Source: a virus. Taken from it: a stretch of DNA of 48,558 nucleotides. The stretch covers positions 1 through 48,558 of IMG/VR virus record IMGVR_UViG_3300048928_000075; one strand, written 5' to 3'. This document shows positions 39,023-46,226 of this stretch, piece by piece. The notes beneath the pieces were generated by a model. The model searched no databases. It saw nothing but the letters and a program-made list of their open reading frames with translations, and was not told the DNA's origin. Numbering within the stretch: the first letter of the stretch is position 1; each line of letters opens with the position of its first letter. A program made the position numbers and the translations under genes.

Positions 39023-39759
39023 TTCACCAGCTCCCGCAATGCGGCAGTAAAGGCACGGCTCTTTTCTGCATAATCTCTGCGTACGGCGGCAGCGTCGTCC
39101 GGGTGTTTCGAACCGGCCCATGCCTTCTCGGCGGTCGCCTTGGCGAACAGCTTTGCGAGCGTTTCGATGCGGTCAGCGTCGGCCTCTGTCAGGCGGCTCG
39201 TCAGAGCTGCCTCGGTCGCCGTGATCGGGTCAGGCGCAGCGCCAGCGTAGAGCGGCACGTTGTAGTTGCCGATAGGCTCTGGCATGGCTGTTATCCGGGC
39301 ACCGTCCCACGAGCGGGCGACGGCCTTGACGTTCAGTTCAGAGGTGAAGCCAAGGGGCTTGGCGGCTGGCTCTGGCGTCGCCACAGCGTCAGGCGCGGTC
39401 TTGTCCACCACCTTCAAAGGGCGGGCGACGAAGTCGGCGGCAATGCTGTCGAGCTTGGTTGCCAGCTTCGCACAGGCGTCCTCGCGGCTGATGGCGTCTA
39501 TGATGAAGATGCCTTCAGTGCGCTGGCTGGAGGGTGTAGGGTTCCAGACTTCAAAGGTCTGCTTGGCCGGGCCTTGCTCCAGAGCTGGCGGCTCTACCCA
39601 TGGGCGGGCGCAGAAGTCGGTGTGGTCGACGGTCTCGCCCACCTTGGTCTCGACGTGGTGGAGGGCGGCAGCGGCGCGAGCCAGCAGCGAATTGGCTGCG
39701 GTCAGAACCTTGCCGGTGTGAGGCTCCTTGCCGGAAAGCCATACGAGGTATTTCTTCAT
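39019..39759 (-). CDS. Hypothetical protein
   Basis: The protein is 246 aa from ATG 39759, with AAGGAG 8 bases upstream; a GTG 9 bp earlier is less well spaced. The Ala/Thr/Pro-rich sequence contains a possible strand-helix unit near residues 80-105, a Pro-rich linker around 125-135 and a helical C-terminus. No family is recognised. It is preceded by a small hairpin and begins a coupled series leading to the polymerase part. Confidence 0.6.
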   Translation of the reverse strand: MKKYLVWLSGKEPHTGKVLTAANSLLARAAAALHHVETKVGETVDHTDFCARPWVEPPALEQGPAKQTFEVWNPTPSSQRTEGIFIIDAISREDACAKLATKLDSIAADFVARPLKVVDKTAPDAVATPEPAAKPLGFTSELNVKAVARSWDGARITAMPEPIGNYNVPLYAGAAPDPITATEAALTSRLTEADADRIETLAKLFAKATAEKAWAGSKHPDDAAAVRRDYAEKSRAFTAALRELVK

Positions 39760-39786
39760 GTGTAGCACTCCTTGCTGATGTTGAAT

Positions 39787-39806
39787 GAGGGCTGCGCACA
39801 GCCCTC
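39787..39806 (-). terminator. Small hairpin, possible weak terminator
   Basis: An 8-bp perfect stem (GAGGGCTG/CAGCCCTC) with loop CGCA lies 9 bp after the stop of gene 39815-40252. No T-run follows on the minus strand, so it may attenuate rather than stop transcription. Confidence 0.4.
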
Positions 39807-39814
39807 GCTAAACT

Positions 39815-40252
39815 TCAGCTCGCGGTGACGGAAAGGATTTCACCGTACTGGTACTTGGAGACCAGCTTCTGGGCGAGGTCGAGGCGACCGCACCAGCCAG
39901 CGTTAAAATACTGCTTGTAATACCCGTTGGCCTTGTTGGCTTCTATGCGGGCTACGCGAGCGGCAAGTTCGGCGGCCAGATACAGCTCTACGGTAGGGGT
40001 AGCTTCCAGCTTCTCCTTGGCAGAGGCGATTTCTTTCTCGCTTACGTGGGTGTAGCTGTGGTTTCCGCTTACCAGCTTCTGGTAATACTCGAAGTTGCTG
40101 CGGTCGAGCTGCGCCCAGCTCTTGGTGTGAGCGCCAGCCAGAGCCGCATCGTAGTCGTTGAGGTAAACGACTGTGTGAGTGTAGACGCGGTCGCTGTTGC
40201 GGGTATGGATCACGCCGTTGGCGTCAGTAGCGGTGTAGCGGGTTTTAGCCAT
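39815..40252 (-). CDS. Hypothetical early protein under palindromic promoter P1
   Basis: The protein is 145 aa with AAGGAG 8 bases before the ATG. TRYTATDANGVIHTRNSDRVYTHTVV at the start suggests a small beta domain, and the rest is helical with Lys/Tyr. No family is recognised. It is the first gene after the palindrome-containing promoter at 40278-40315, so it is the immediate target of that control and may be a host-takeover protein. Confidence 0.6.
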   Translation of the reverse strand: MAKTRYTATDANGVIHTRNSDRVYTHTVVYLNDYDAALAGAHTKSWAQLDRSNFEYYQKLVSGNHSYTHVSEKEIASAKEKLEATPTVELYLAAELAARVARIEANKANGYYKQYFNAGWCGRLDLAQKLVSKYQYGEILSVTAS

Positions 40253-40277
40253 GTCAAGAACTCCTTGTTAAAACAGA

Positions 40278-40315
40278 ATAGGCGTTACCATATCGGGTAA
40301 CGCCTATCCAGTCAA
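40278..40315 (-). promoter_or_regulatory. Promoter P1 with embedded palindromic operator
   Basis: On the minus strand TTGACT (40315-40310) and TATGGT (40292-40287) are exactly 17 bp apart. A 12-bp perfect inverted repeat (40278-40289 and 40296-40307) covers the -10 and most of the spacer. The core TAGGCGTTAC-N8-GTAACGCCTA is the same in promoter P2 at 42893, 26 of 28 bases identical. It looks like a repressor-controlled sigma70 promoter for gene 39815-40252 and those after it. Confidence 0.78.
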
Positions 40316-40333
40316 CGGGGTATCTTGATTTTG

Positions 40334-41041
40334 TTATTCGATGACGATCACACGCCCGCCACGCCGTTTGATTTCGGCCAGCGCCGCGTCACGCTGGTGC
40401 GTCTGGCAACGCATGATCAGGTCGAAGTAGCTGGCCTTCTCCAGCTCGGCATTGACCTTGTCGAGCGCGTCGGTCTCGTCGACGACCGGCCCCAGCAGCG
40501 CGTCTTTCTCTGCCTTATCTGCCAGCTCGCGTCGCTGGACGCTATGCTCTGACAGGATATCGAAGGCAGTGATCAGGCGATCCAGCTCCGGCATCTCCAG
40601 CACCTCTTGCAGGCGTTGAACCAGCGCGTTCGCAGCGCTCGCCACGCCGACAAGCTCGTCGTAGTAGGCGGCGTTGACTTCAATCATCAACGGTTCCTGC
40701 GCTTCCTGATCGGCGGCCACGGCCTGCGCTGCGCCGCTGTCGGTGCCGGTGCCCCGGACCGGGTCGAGTTCCTTGTTGACGGCCTTTGCAGTGCGGTAGA
40801 TCATCTCGCCCAGCGACATCATGCCGCCTTTGGCTACGTCGCTCATGACCTTGTCGTGGGTAGCCTTCAGGCTGTCTTGGAACTGGCGGCGGCGGAACTG
40901 GCGGGCTTCTTCCTGCATCTGCATGATGCCGTCCAGCACGTGGTCCGGCCCGCTGAAGCCGCCAAAATCCTTGAAGTCGTCATCGTTGGAGCGAAGCACG
41001 ACATTGTTGCGGTCGGTGCGAATAAATTTTATGTCAGTCAT
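40334..41041 (-). CDS. Hypothetical helical protein
   Basis: The protein is 235 aa. An N-terminal strand pair is followed by long helices rich in Gln, Glu, Ala and Arg (for example MQEEARQFRRRQFQDSLKA) and a final strand GGRVIVIE. No motif is recognised. It overlaps the gene before it by 8 bp and ends just before promoter P1. Confidence 0.62.
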   Translation of the reverse strand: MTDIKFIRTDRNNVVLRSNDDDFKDFGGFSGPDHVLDGIMQMQEEARQFRRRQFQDSLKATHDKVMSDVAKGGMMSLGEMIYRTAKAVNKELDPVRGTGTDSGAAQAVAADQEAQEPLMIEVNAAYYDELVGVASAANALVQRLQEVLEMPELDRLITAFDILSEHSVQRRELADKAEKDALLGPVVDETDALDKVNAELEKASYFDLIMRCQTHQRDAALAEIKRRGGRVIVIE

Positions 41042-41225
41042 CCCAGCTATCTCTCTCGTTGTACCAGTCCTGTTGCAGGCTGGTGTGCCGCTCGCGGCGG
41101 CGTTGGTTGCGTTCTCTTATGTCGTCATCGTCTATCGGCGCGCCGTGGGCGATGAGTTTGTTTTCGGCTTCCCGCTTGCCAGCGAGAAGCCCCTTCTTCA
41201 GGTCAAGCAGTCTTTTCTTGTCCAT
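41034..41225 (-). CDS. Small charged helical protein
   Basis: The protein is 63 aa from ATG 41225, overlapping the previous gene by 23 bp. It is nearly all helical and charged (MDKKRLLDLKKGLL, then RERNQRRRERH), with an acidic patch IDDDD. Unknown function; such small proteins are common in early phage operons. Confidence 0.55.
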   Translation of the reverse strand: MDKKRLLDLKKGLLAGKREAENKLIAHGAPIDDDDIRERNQRRRERHTSLQQDWYNERDSWDD

Positions 41226-41397
41226 TGCCGTACTTCTGGGCGAACAGTGCCTCAATTGTGCTTGACGACAGCGGCAGGTCATCGGGCTTGATGTCGATAT
41301 GCTGCTGCGTTTCAGGATCAAACAGGTTGATAGAGCCGTCCGGGTAGGACGTCTTGTTCCACTTGCCGAAAATTCCGGTATGCGTGCTTACGTTCAT
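41203..41397 (-). CDS. Small hypothetical protein
   Basis: The protein is 64 aa, with a beta-type start (GIFGKWNKTSYPDGSINLFDPET) and a short C-terminal helix. The beta hairpin with a DGSINLFD turn could be a minimal sandwich. Unknown function. Overlaps the next gene by 23 bp. Confidence 0.55.
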   Translation of the reverse strand: MNVSTHTGIFGKWNKTSYPDGSINLFDPETQQHIDIKPDDLPLSSSTIEALFAQKYGNGQEKTA

Positions 41398-41425
41398 GTC
41401 TCTGGTTCCTAGTTGGGGTTCGGGG

Positions 41426-41701
41426 TTAAAACTGCTGCATGGCTTCAGGCAGCTCGTAGACTTCCATCGTCTCCTCGCTGCCGTTGTCCGGGCCTCTCTT
41501 GGCGTTGCGTGTGTCGCTTGTGAAAATATGCTTGTGCAGCGGGTACATGTGCGGGCTGTCGCTCGGCACGTCGCTGACGTCGCGCTCGAAGCCGCTGAAC
41601 ACTGGGATGATAGACCCCGGCAACCGGGCGAGCAGCTTAACCAAAGAGGTCTTTGGCGTCGCTGTCAAGAAGGCGAGGCTCTTTGAATTTGGACTTGGCA
41701 T
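41426..41701 (-). CDS. Hypothetical protein overlapping the GcrA-like gene
   Basis: The protein is 91 aa from ATG 41701, with AGAGGA 9 bases upstream. Its first 65 bases overlap the GcrA-like gene. The sequence holds a short hydrophobic helix (LVKLLARLPGSIIPVFSG) and a His/Asp-rich middle. No family is recognised. A later start is possible but lacks a ribosome site. Confidence 0.5.
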   Translation of the reverse strand: MPSPNSKSLAFLTATPKTSLVKLLARLPGSIIPVFSGFERDVSDVPSDSPHMYPLHKHIFTSDTRNAKRGPDNGSEETMEVYELPEAMQQF

Positions 41702-42365
41702 GGGTATCGATCCTCTTGTCATACCGCGATCTGCGTTGCGGTGTTGTTTTCATTCCGCCTGCCATGGCGATGTGAGCATCACAGTATGGCAGGATCCTGT
41801 CGTTTTTCTTGCAGCCGCAGAACATACGCGGATTATCGCCGTCGCGCCAGAGCGGCCACGTGCATCCGTTCTTCGGAACCTGCCACAGCTCGACCGGCTC
41901 CGGCGCATCAGGCAGCTTGTCCCACGCCGTCATGGCCTCCAGCCGTGCCCAGACGCGGGCCTCGGCGGTATCTCTGGTCGCAGGATCGTCAGAAGCCGGG
42001 CTGGCTCGCACGCCTGCGCCTTCTGTAGGCTTCTTGGCTAGGGTAGCACCGGACACACGGTTAAAGCTCGTGTGTGAGCTTCCCTGTGGCTTTTTGCGTT
42101 TCGGCTCTGCCTTCTCGCGCACCTTCGGCGTCTTGCCGCGAGCGCTCTTGCGCGGCTCGGTGCGCAGCTTCTGGCTGTTGCCGTTGATGCCCATGAAGTG
42201 GACGCCGTTGCGGTTGGCGCAGGACAGGATGGAGTTCTTCGTTGCGCCTACCTTGGCCCCGGCGATGGCGGCCTTGCCGTAAACGCCGACAGCCCACGTC
42301 ACGTATTCGATGCGGGTTGCGATATCCATGTCGGCCCACTGGCCCCAGTCGCGATCCTCGTTCAT
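41637..42365 (-). CDS. GcrA-like cell-cycle transcription regulator
   Basis: The protein is 242 aa. The C-terminal part (161-203) has the GcrA family signature: C168-T-W-P, then F-C183-G-C, then P-Y-C195-D-A-H. The N-terminus (about 14-58) is helix-turn-helix-like (AAIAGAKVGATKNSILSCANRNGVHF), as in GcrA, though diverged. The linker is basic and Pro/Lys-rich. GcrA binds RNA polymerase sigma70 domain 2 and favours promoters with CcrM-methylated GANTC in alphaproteobacteria. A phage copy could redirect host transcription or DNA-methylation-linked control. I saw no GANTC in this genome, so it would act on host promoters or differ in specificity. Confidence 0.68.
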   Translation of the reverse strand: MNEDRDWGQWADMDIATRIEYVTWAVGVYGKAAIAGAKVGATKNSILSCANRNGVHFMGINGNSQKLRTEPRKSARGKTPKVREKAEPKRKKPQGSSHTSFNRVSGATLAKKPTEGAGVRASPASDDPATRDTAEARVWARLEAMTAWDKLPDAPEPVELWQVPKNGCTWPLWRDGDNPRMFCGCKKNDRILPYCDAHIAMAGGMKTTPQRRSRYDKRIDTHAKSKFKEPRLLDSDAKDLFG

Positions 42366-42368
42366 TGG

Positions 42369-42716
42369 TTATACTCCTCTTGGTTTGGCGAGATAATGCC
42401 TCACGTTCCAGCAGGCATCAGACATCGCGCCAGAAAACTCCTGTGTGTGTCGGTTAAAGGTGATGTACCGGGCGTAGCTACCGATGGCGACCTTCAGCTT
42501 CGCCAGCTTACGCTCTTGCTCGTCGACAGAGCAGCTAACCCGCACGTCACGGATCAACATGTCCAGCGCCCATGACCGGGCGACGGCGGCGCTGCTGTTG
42601 CGGCGGCGAAGGATCGCGGCCACCCGCTTTGCGAACAGGTATGTCGCGTCGTAGGCAGGCTCGGCGACAGGTGCGCCGTAGTTGAAGCCGTCTTTGCGTG
42701 GGTCTGCATGTGCCAT
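42369..42716 (-). CDS. Hypothetical protein
   Basis: The protein is 115 aa from ATG 42716, with AAGGAG 8 bases upstream. It is Ala/Arg-rich and helical, with a segment YLFAKRVAAILRRRN and a C-terminal helix. No family is recognised. It is the second gene of the P2 transcript and ends 3 bp before the GcrA-like gene. Confidence 0.58.
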   Translation of the reverse strand: MAHADPRKDGFNYGAPVAEPAYDATYLFAKRVAAILRRRNSSAAVARSWALDMLIRDVRVSCSVDEQERKLAKLKVAIGSYARYITFNRHTQEFSGAMSDACWNVRHYLAKPRGV

Positions 42717-42721
42717 GTGAG

Positions 42722-42871
42722 TTACTCCTTGCACAGTGTTACGTCGGATAGCTTCAGGCAGAACATGTTCAGCACGGCGCGCAGCGCCCAGCGGTACGAG
42801 ATAAAGCCGCTCGTGGGAACCTCGTAGCAGTCGCCGCCCTTGACGCGGAATGTGATCGTGAATTTGTTCAT
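42722..42871 (-). CDS. Small early protein under palindromic promoter P2
   Basis: The protein is 49 aa from ATG 42871, chosen because AAGGAG is 8 bases upstream; an earlier ATG would be too close to it. It begins with a beta hairpin (FTITFRVKGGDCYEVP) and then a helix with WALRAVLNMFCLKL. Unknown function. It is the first gene after promoter P2, and its leader resembles that of gene 39815-40252. Confidence 0.58.
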   Translation of the reverse strand: MNKFTITFRVKGGDCYEVPTSGFISYRWALRAVLNMFCLKLSDVTLCKE

Positions 42872-42892
42872 GTCCATAACTCCTTGTAGGTT

Positions 42893-42931
42893 GGTAGGCG
42901 TTACCATATTGAGTAACGCCTACCCTGTCAA
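42893..42931 (-). promoter_or_regulatory. Promoter P2 with embedded palindromic operator
   Basis: On the minus strand a perfect TTGACA (42931-42926) and TATGGT (42908-42903) lie 17 bp apart. A 12-bp perfect inverted repeat (42893-42904 and 42913-42924) spans the -10 and most of the spacer. It shares the 28-bp core with P1, with two substitutions. A repressor bound here would block RNA polymerase. It drives genes 42722-42871, 42369-42716 and the GcrA-like gene. Confidence 0.82.
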
Positions 42932-42937
42932 GCGACC

Positions 42938-43486
42938 TTAGAGCAGGTCGAGGTCGATCTTCGCAGCGACCGCGTAGGTCTCGTTGATGACGTTCTGTTC
43001 GCGGCGTGCCTGCTTCTGGCCCTCGGTCATGCCGTCGAGCTTGGCGAGCAGGTTCATGGCCTTCATGTCATAGCCGCGATCCTTGAACTCTTTGTCGAGT
43101 TCCTTCAGGTCAGTGCGGACGGCTGCGGCTTCTTCCAGCAGCACGGCCTTGCGTTCGAGGTAGTTGCGGACCTCGGCCTGCGCAGCCTGTGCGCCCTGCG
43201 ACATGCCTGCCGTGGTCTTGCCCAGCGGCTGGCTTGCGCTTGGGTTGTCGTCGACGTTGTCGGTGTCGGTGTCGACTTCTTCAGCGCCAGTCACGATGTC
43301 CTGTTCTTCGTCCTGCGGGCTGCCGGTGTCGAAGACTTCGCCGCTGATATCGCCGTCAGTATCTTCCGGGTAGGCGGTCGCTTCCGGGCGGTTCAATGCT
43401 TTCGCAACTGCCGATGGATCGAACTCGGCCTCTGTGGTTTCAGCAGGCTTCTCGGTCTTAGGCTTGCGTGCGCGTGTGTTAGCCAT
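42938..43486 (-). CDS. GapR-like (DUF2312-type) nucleoid-associated protein
   Basis: The protein is 182 aa. The C-terminal part (about 104-175) matches the GapR helix pattern: LERKAVLLEEAAAVRTDLKE, then KDRGYDMKAMNLLAKL (135-150), then a KQARREQNVINETY helix. Compare GapR's RVERLE...IKEVYAEAKGNGFDVK...RQEE...LY. The N-terminal 100 residues are an acidic, disordered extension absent from GapR (about 90 aa). GapR binds overtwisted AT-rich DNA ahead of polymerases and at gene 3' ends and aids chromosome replication in alphaproteobacteria. Here it may help phage replication, perhaps at the AT-rich regions A and B. Confidence 0.65.
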   Translation of the reverse strand: MANTRARKPKTEKPAETTEAEFDPSAVAKALNRPEATAYPEDTDGDISGEVFDTGSPQDEEQDIVTGAEEVDTDTDNVDDNPSASQPLGKTTAGMSQGAQAAQAEVRNYLERKAVLLEEAAAVRTDLKELDKEFKDRGYDMKAMNLLAKLDGMTEGQKQARREQNVINETYAVAAKIDLDLL

Positions 43487-43796
43487 TGTCGGTCTCTCTC
43501 TCTAGTGTTACGCCCAAGAGCGCCTGCTCGACTGTGTCGATGAGGGGTTTGCTCTTGCGGTCTGGTGAAGGGCGGCACAAGCGGCCCATTGGATCGCGAT
43601 GGACTGCACCTTCAAAGTCAAGGTGATCCAGTCGCACTTTAGGCTGGCTCGTCGAGCCATCCATATTCAGGCGGATGAAACCGCCAGAATGGTTTGCGTA
43701 CAGCAGGCTATCGCGAATGTAGACTGGCACCTGCTTGTAGACGCCGTTGACTACGAGGATGGCGCTGTCGCCTTCGGATTGTTTGAAAAGTCCCAT
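43479..43796 (-). CDS. Hypothetical protein
   Basis: The protein is 105 aa from ATG 43796. It is beta-rich (SAILVVNGVYKQVPVYIRDSL, GGFIRLNMDG) with a C-terminal helix LIDTVEQALLGV. No family is recognised. It overlaps the GapR-like gene by 8 bp and follows the previous gene by 1 bp. Confidence 0.6.
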   Translation of the reverse strand: MGLFKQSEGDSAILVVNGVYKQVPVYIRDSLLYANHSGGFIRLNMDGSTSQPKVRLDHLDFEGAVHRDPMGRLCRPSPDRKSKPLIDTVEQALLGVTLERETDNG

Positions 43797-43797
43797 G

Positions 43798-43995
43798 TCA
43801 CTGCACTCCACTGTTGACCTGCACGACATGGTGCCCGGCAGGCACGAGCGTGTTCAGGTAGTTCCAGTCTGTCTTTGGCTGGAGCCGGTACTCGTGCACG
43901 TCGACGGTCTGCCACCAGCCGTCGTGGTTCGGCTCGGCGTCCGGCACCACCTTGACGCTTACGACTATCTTGTTGACGTCTCTTATCGTGCCCAT
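43798..43995 (-). CDS. Small hypothetical protein
   Basis: The protein is 65 aa, mostly beta strands (KIVVSVKVVPDAEP, WQTVDVHEYRL, HHVVQVNSG), a small all-beta protein without recognised family. Tight spacing on both sides supports translation. Confidence 0.55.
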   Translation of the reverse strand: MGTIRDVNKIVVSVKVVPDAEPNHDGWWQTVDVHEYRLQPKTDWNYLNTLVPAGHHVVQVNSGVQ

Positions 43996-43996
43996 G

Positions 43997-44230
43997 TCAT
44001 CGCCCTTTCACGGTTTCCATATCAGCAATGAAGCCTTCAGCAGACATACCGTGGCTGCCACCGCACCCGCCGTAGACGCTGTCCAGAATGTTGTCTAAGT
44101 CCTCGTCAGAAGGGGCGAAACCCCACGTCTCATCGCAGAATTTATTTAGCGCGCGTTCAGCGATGTGGCATGCGTTGTTCGCTTTTACGGACGCGTTGAT
44201 AAGGCGTTGCAGTTTCTTCTTGTCAACCAT
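43997..44230 (-). CDS. Small hypothetical protein
   Basis: The protein is 77 aa with GAGGTG just upstream, starting 1 bp after the stop of the polymerase N-terminal gene. A basic helix (KKKLQRLINASVKANNACHIAERAL) is followed by acidic sequence and a CGGSHG loop. Unknown. Its immediate contact with the polymerase gene may be accidental or functional. Confidence 0.55.
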   Translation of the reverse strand: MVDKKKLQRLINASVKANNACHIAERALNKFCDETWGFAPSDEDLDNILDSVYGGCGGSHGMSAEGFIADMETVKGR

Positions 44231-44231
44231 G

Positions 44232-45461
44232 TCACACCTCTAGGTCGTTGATAAATTCGATTGCCTCCTCCTCGAACTTGCCGAGGGAGGAGCGGGTAAG
44301 GTTGTGCGCCTGCACGCCCTTGGATGAGAAGCGCCCGGTCTGCTGGGCACCATTGAAAACGTACTGACCACACAGCCGGTCGTCGGTCTGCTGGAGAACG
44401 ATCTTGCCGAACTTGAATGGCGACGTGCTGCCGCCAAACTGCCGGGCCTGTACCACGTCATAGATCACCCGGTCGCGCGCCGACAGCTCGCCCTCGTCCT
44501 TCTCCTTCTGGGCGAAGAACGCCGACACGCTTTCGAGCTGGCTCTTGGCGATGGACAGCTTGCCTACCTTCTGGTCGGCCAGCAGATTGTCATCGTCAAC
44601 CGCGACGTCCTCGTTCCATTCCTTGACCAGATGCTCGCGAGCCTCGGCGTATGGAATGTTATCGTATAGCCATTGAGCGATGCGAGCTACCTGCGTAACG
44701 GCTGTGATCTGGCCGTTAGTCCAGCGGTTCAGCTCCTTCGCCAGCCGGTCGCCTTCAGCGTTCGCGACGATGTTGGCCTTGCGGGCGAACTCGGTGTCGA
44801 CCGCTACGCCCCGGCTGTTGACGGCCTCGCTAACCCAGTAGTCCTCCCACTCGCTGTAGGGCAGCACGCGGGTAGCCTTCCAGACTTCGCGCATCTCGCT
44901 CGTGTCACGAATACCGTAGGTGACGAAGCGCTTCCACTTCTCCGGCTCCTGCCATGGGTGCGGCCCCAGCGGCGAGCAGAACAGGTTGATCAGCGCCTTG
45001 CCGTCGTCCTGCTTGCCTCGCCCGGTGATCGCCCGGCTGGATCCTTCAAGGTTCGGCGGCAGGTTGGACGCCACGGCCTGCGCCATGACGTCGACGAACA
45101 TGTCCGGCTCGAAGACAGGGAAACCGTAGACGCCGTGGTTGAGGGCGGCCCGGTCAAACCCGGCGTTGAAGGCGGCGTACCACGCCTCGCGCTGCTCGAC
45201 GCGCTTGTGAAACTCCTTCAGCTTGGGCGGCATGTCGTCCCAGCATATGAAGTCGCCGTCAAAGCGGTCGTTCATGCTGACGTCCCAGACAGGCTCGTTG
45301 CCGATGGCCCACGTCGAGATGATGACGAAGGCGTTACGGGCGTAGCGGTACGTACCGGCTGTCTTGATCTGCCCCTCTGGCCCGGTGACGTCGCGCTCGG
45401 TGCGCGTCTCGGTGTCGACGAAACAGATGTTGTTGATGTTGTCGAGCGGGTTAGTATTCAT
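44232..45461 (-). CDS. Family A DNA polymerase, N-terminal part (3'-5' exonuclease, thumb, motif 1) as a separate gene
   Basis: The protein is 409 aa. The DEDDy exonuclease motifs are complete: D16-T-E18, N99-x3-D103, Y182-G-I-R-D186. The thumb/palm start follows, with motif 1 QYVFNGAQQTGRFSSKG (366-382) and NLTR at 387-390. The frame then ends at residue 409. Motifs A, B and C are missing here and lie in the gene at 36875-37993. The break therefore falls between motif 1 and motif A, inside the polymerase domain. The part is co-oriented with and 6.2 kb upstream of its partner. It should proofread and, with the partner, replicate the phage genome. Confidence 0.87.
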   Translation of the reverse strand: MNTNPLDNINNICFVDTETRTERDVTGPEGQIKTAGTYRYARNAFVIISTWAIGNEPVWDVSMNDRFDGDFICWDDMPPKLKEFHKRVEQREAWYAAFNAGFDRAALNHGVYGFPVFEPDMFVDVMAQAVASNLPPNLEGSSRAITGRGKQDDGKALINLFCSPLGPHPWQEPEKWKRFVTYGIRDTSEMREVWKATRVLPYSEWEDYWVSEAVNSRGVAVDTEFARKANIVANAEGDRLAKELNRWTNGQITAVTQVARIAQWLYDNIPYAEAREHLVKEWNEDVAVDDDNLLADQKVGKLSIAKSQLESVSAFFAQKEKDEGELSARDRVIYDVVQARQFGGSTSPFKFGKIVLQQTDDRLCGQYVFNGAQQTGRFSSKGVQAHNLTRSSLGKFEEEAIEFINDLEV

Positions 45462-45651
45462 TCGCGTGATCCAGCGCCGGGAAGGCTTCGAGCAAGACCT
45501 GTTTCAGGTCGTGCACGTCCTCGCATTTGATGATGCGGTCGCGCAACTCGTCGCGATAGACGATGCGCTTCGCTTCATCTATAGACAGGCCGTGAACGTC
45601 GCGGCAGTCGCGGACCTTTTCGGCAGTGGAGCGAGGGTCGTATAGTCTCAT
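45451..45651 (-). CDS. Small hypothetical protein
   Basis: The protein is 66 aa with helical sequence VRDCRDVHGLSIDEAKRIVY and a second helix DLKQVLLEAFPAL. The first unit might be a small helix-turn-helix but lacks decisive features. It overlaps the polymerase N-terminal gene by 11 bp and the previous gene by 4 bp. Confidence 0.55.
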   Translation of the reverse strand: MRLYDPRSTAEKVRDCRDVHGLSIDEAKRIVYRDELRDRIIKCEDVHDLKQVLLEAFPALDHANEY

Positions 45652-45890
45652 ACCTTTAACTCCTGTTGTTTCAGCGTCACCCGGACGCGGTACTGCGGCT
45701 TGTGGTCGTTACGGCGCATGATAGCTTCGACATACTTGGCGTCGGCCTGCTCGTTGCTCACGGCTGGCCCGAAGAACCGGGTCGTACCGCGCGCATTGTC
45801 GAACACTGTGGCGATGCGCGGTCCACCCTTCAGCAGGTAAGCTGCTGCGCCGTCGTTGTAGAACATCGGTTTCAGGAATGCACGTGCCAT
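45648..45890 (-). CDS. Small hypothetical protein
   Basis: The protein is 80 aa from ATG 45890, with AAGGAG 8 bases upstream. It has an alpha/beta character, with AYLLKGGPRIATVFDNARG and a C-terminal strand YRVRVTLKQQ. No family is recognised. It overlaps the HNH gene by 19 bp. Confidence 0.58.
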   Translation of the reverse strand: MARAFLKPMFYNDGAAAYLLKGGPRIATVFDNARGTTRFFGPAVSNEQADAKYVEAIMRRNDHKPQYRVRVTLKQQELKV

Positions 45891-46210
45891 GGTTTGATCT
45901 CCTTCATTTTTAAGCTCTTGTAAGTCATCCAGTCTGTTTCGCCCCGGCCTACGTTGCACTCGTAGCAGGCTAGACGAATGTTGCCTTGAGCGTTGGTGCC
46001 GCCCTCTGCCTTGCGCTTCAGGTGTTCGCGGGTCGCCAGCCGTTTCGGCGTGCGCCGGGAACCGGCAGGTACGTGTGCGCTATAGTCACGGTCCTTGTGA
46101 AACATCAGGACTTCGCAGTAGCAGCACAAGCCCTTCTGGTCGTTATACATAAGGTCATATACCGACAAGATATGCTTGGTAGGGGTAGGCTTGCATGGCG
46201 TGAATATCAT
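45872..46210 (-). CDS. HNH endonuclease
   Basis: The protein is 112 aa. C-C-Y-C-E-V (about 30-35), then ATREHLKRKAEGGTN and GNIRLACYECN give the classic HNH fold: paired Cys knuckles, His of REH and Asn of GN. It may be a mobile free-standing endonuclease or a packaging/recombination nuclease. It lies upstream of the polymerase N-terminal gene, and a hairpin terminator precedes it. Confidence 0.82.
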   Translation of the reverse strand: MIFTPCKPTPTKHILSVYDLMYNDQKGLCCYCEVLMFHKDRDYSAHVPAGSRRTPKRLATREHLKRKAEGGTNAQGNIRLACYECNVGRGETDWMTYKSLKMKEIKPWHVHS

Positions 46211-46226
46211 TGCTCAATCTCTCCTT

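Noticed and set aside
44232-45461. Stop at the end of the polymerase N-terminal part as a sequencing error
   Set aside because: The rest of the polymerase is not downstream in any frame; the next genes are unrelated, and the missing motifs occur 6.2 kb away with their own start and ribosome site.
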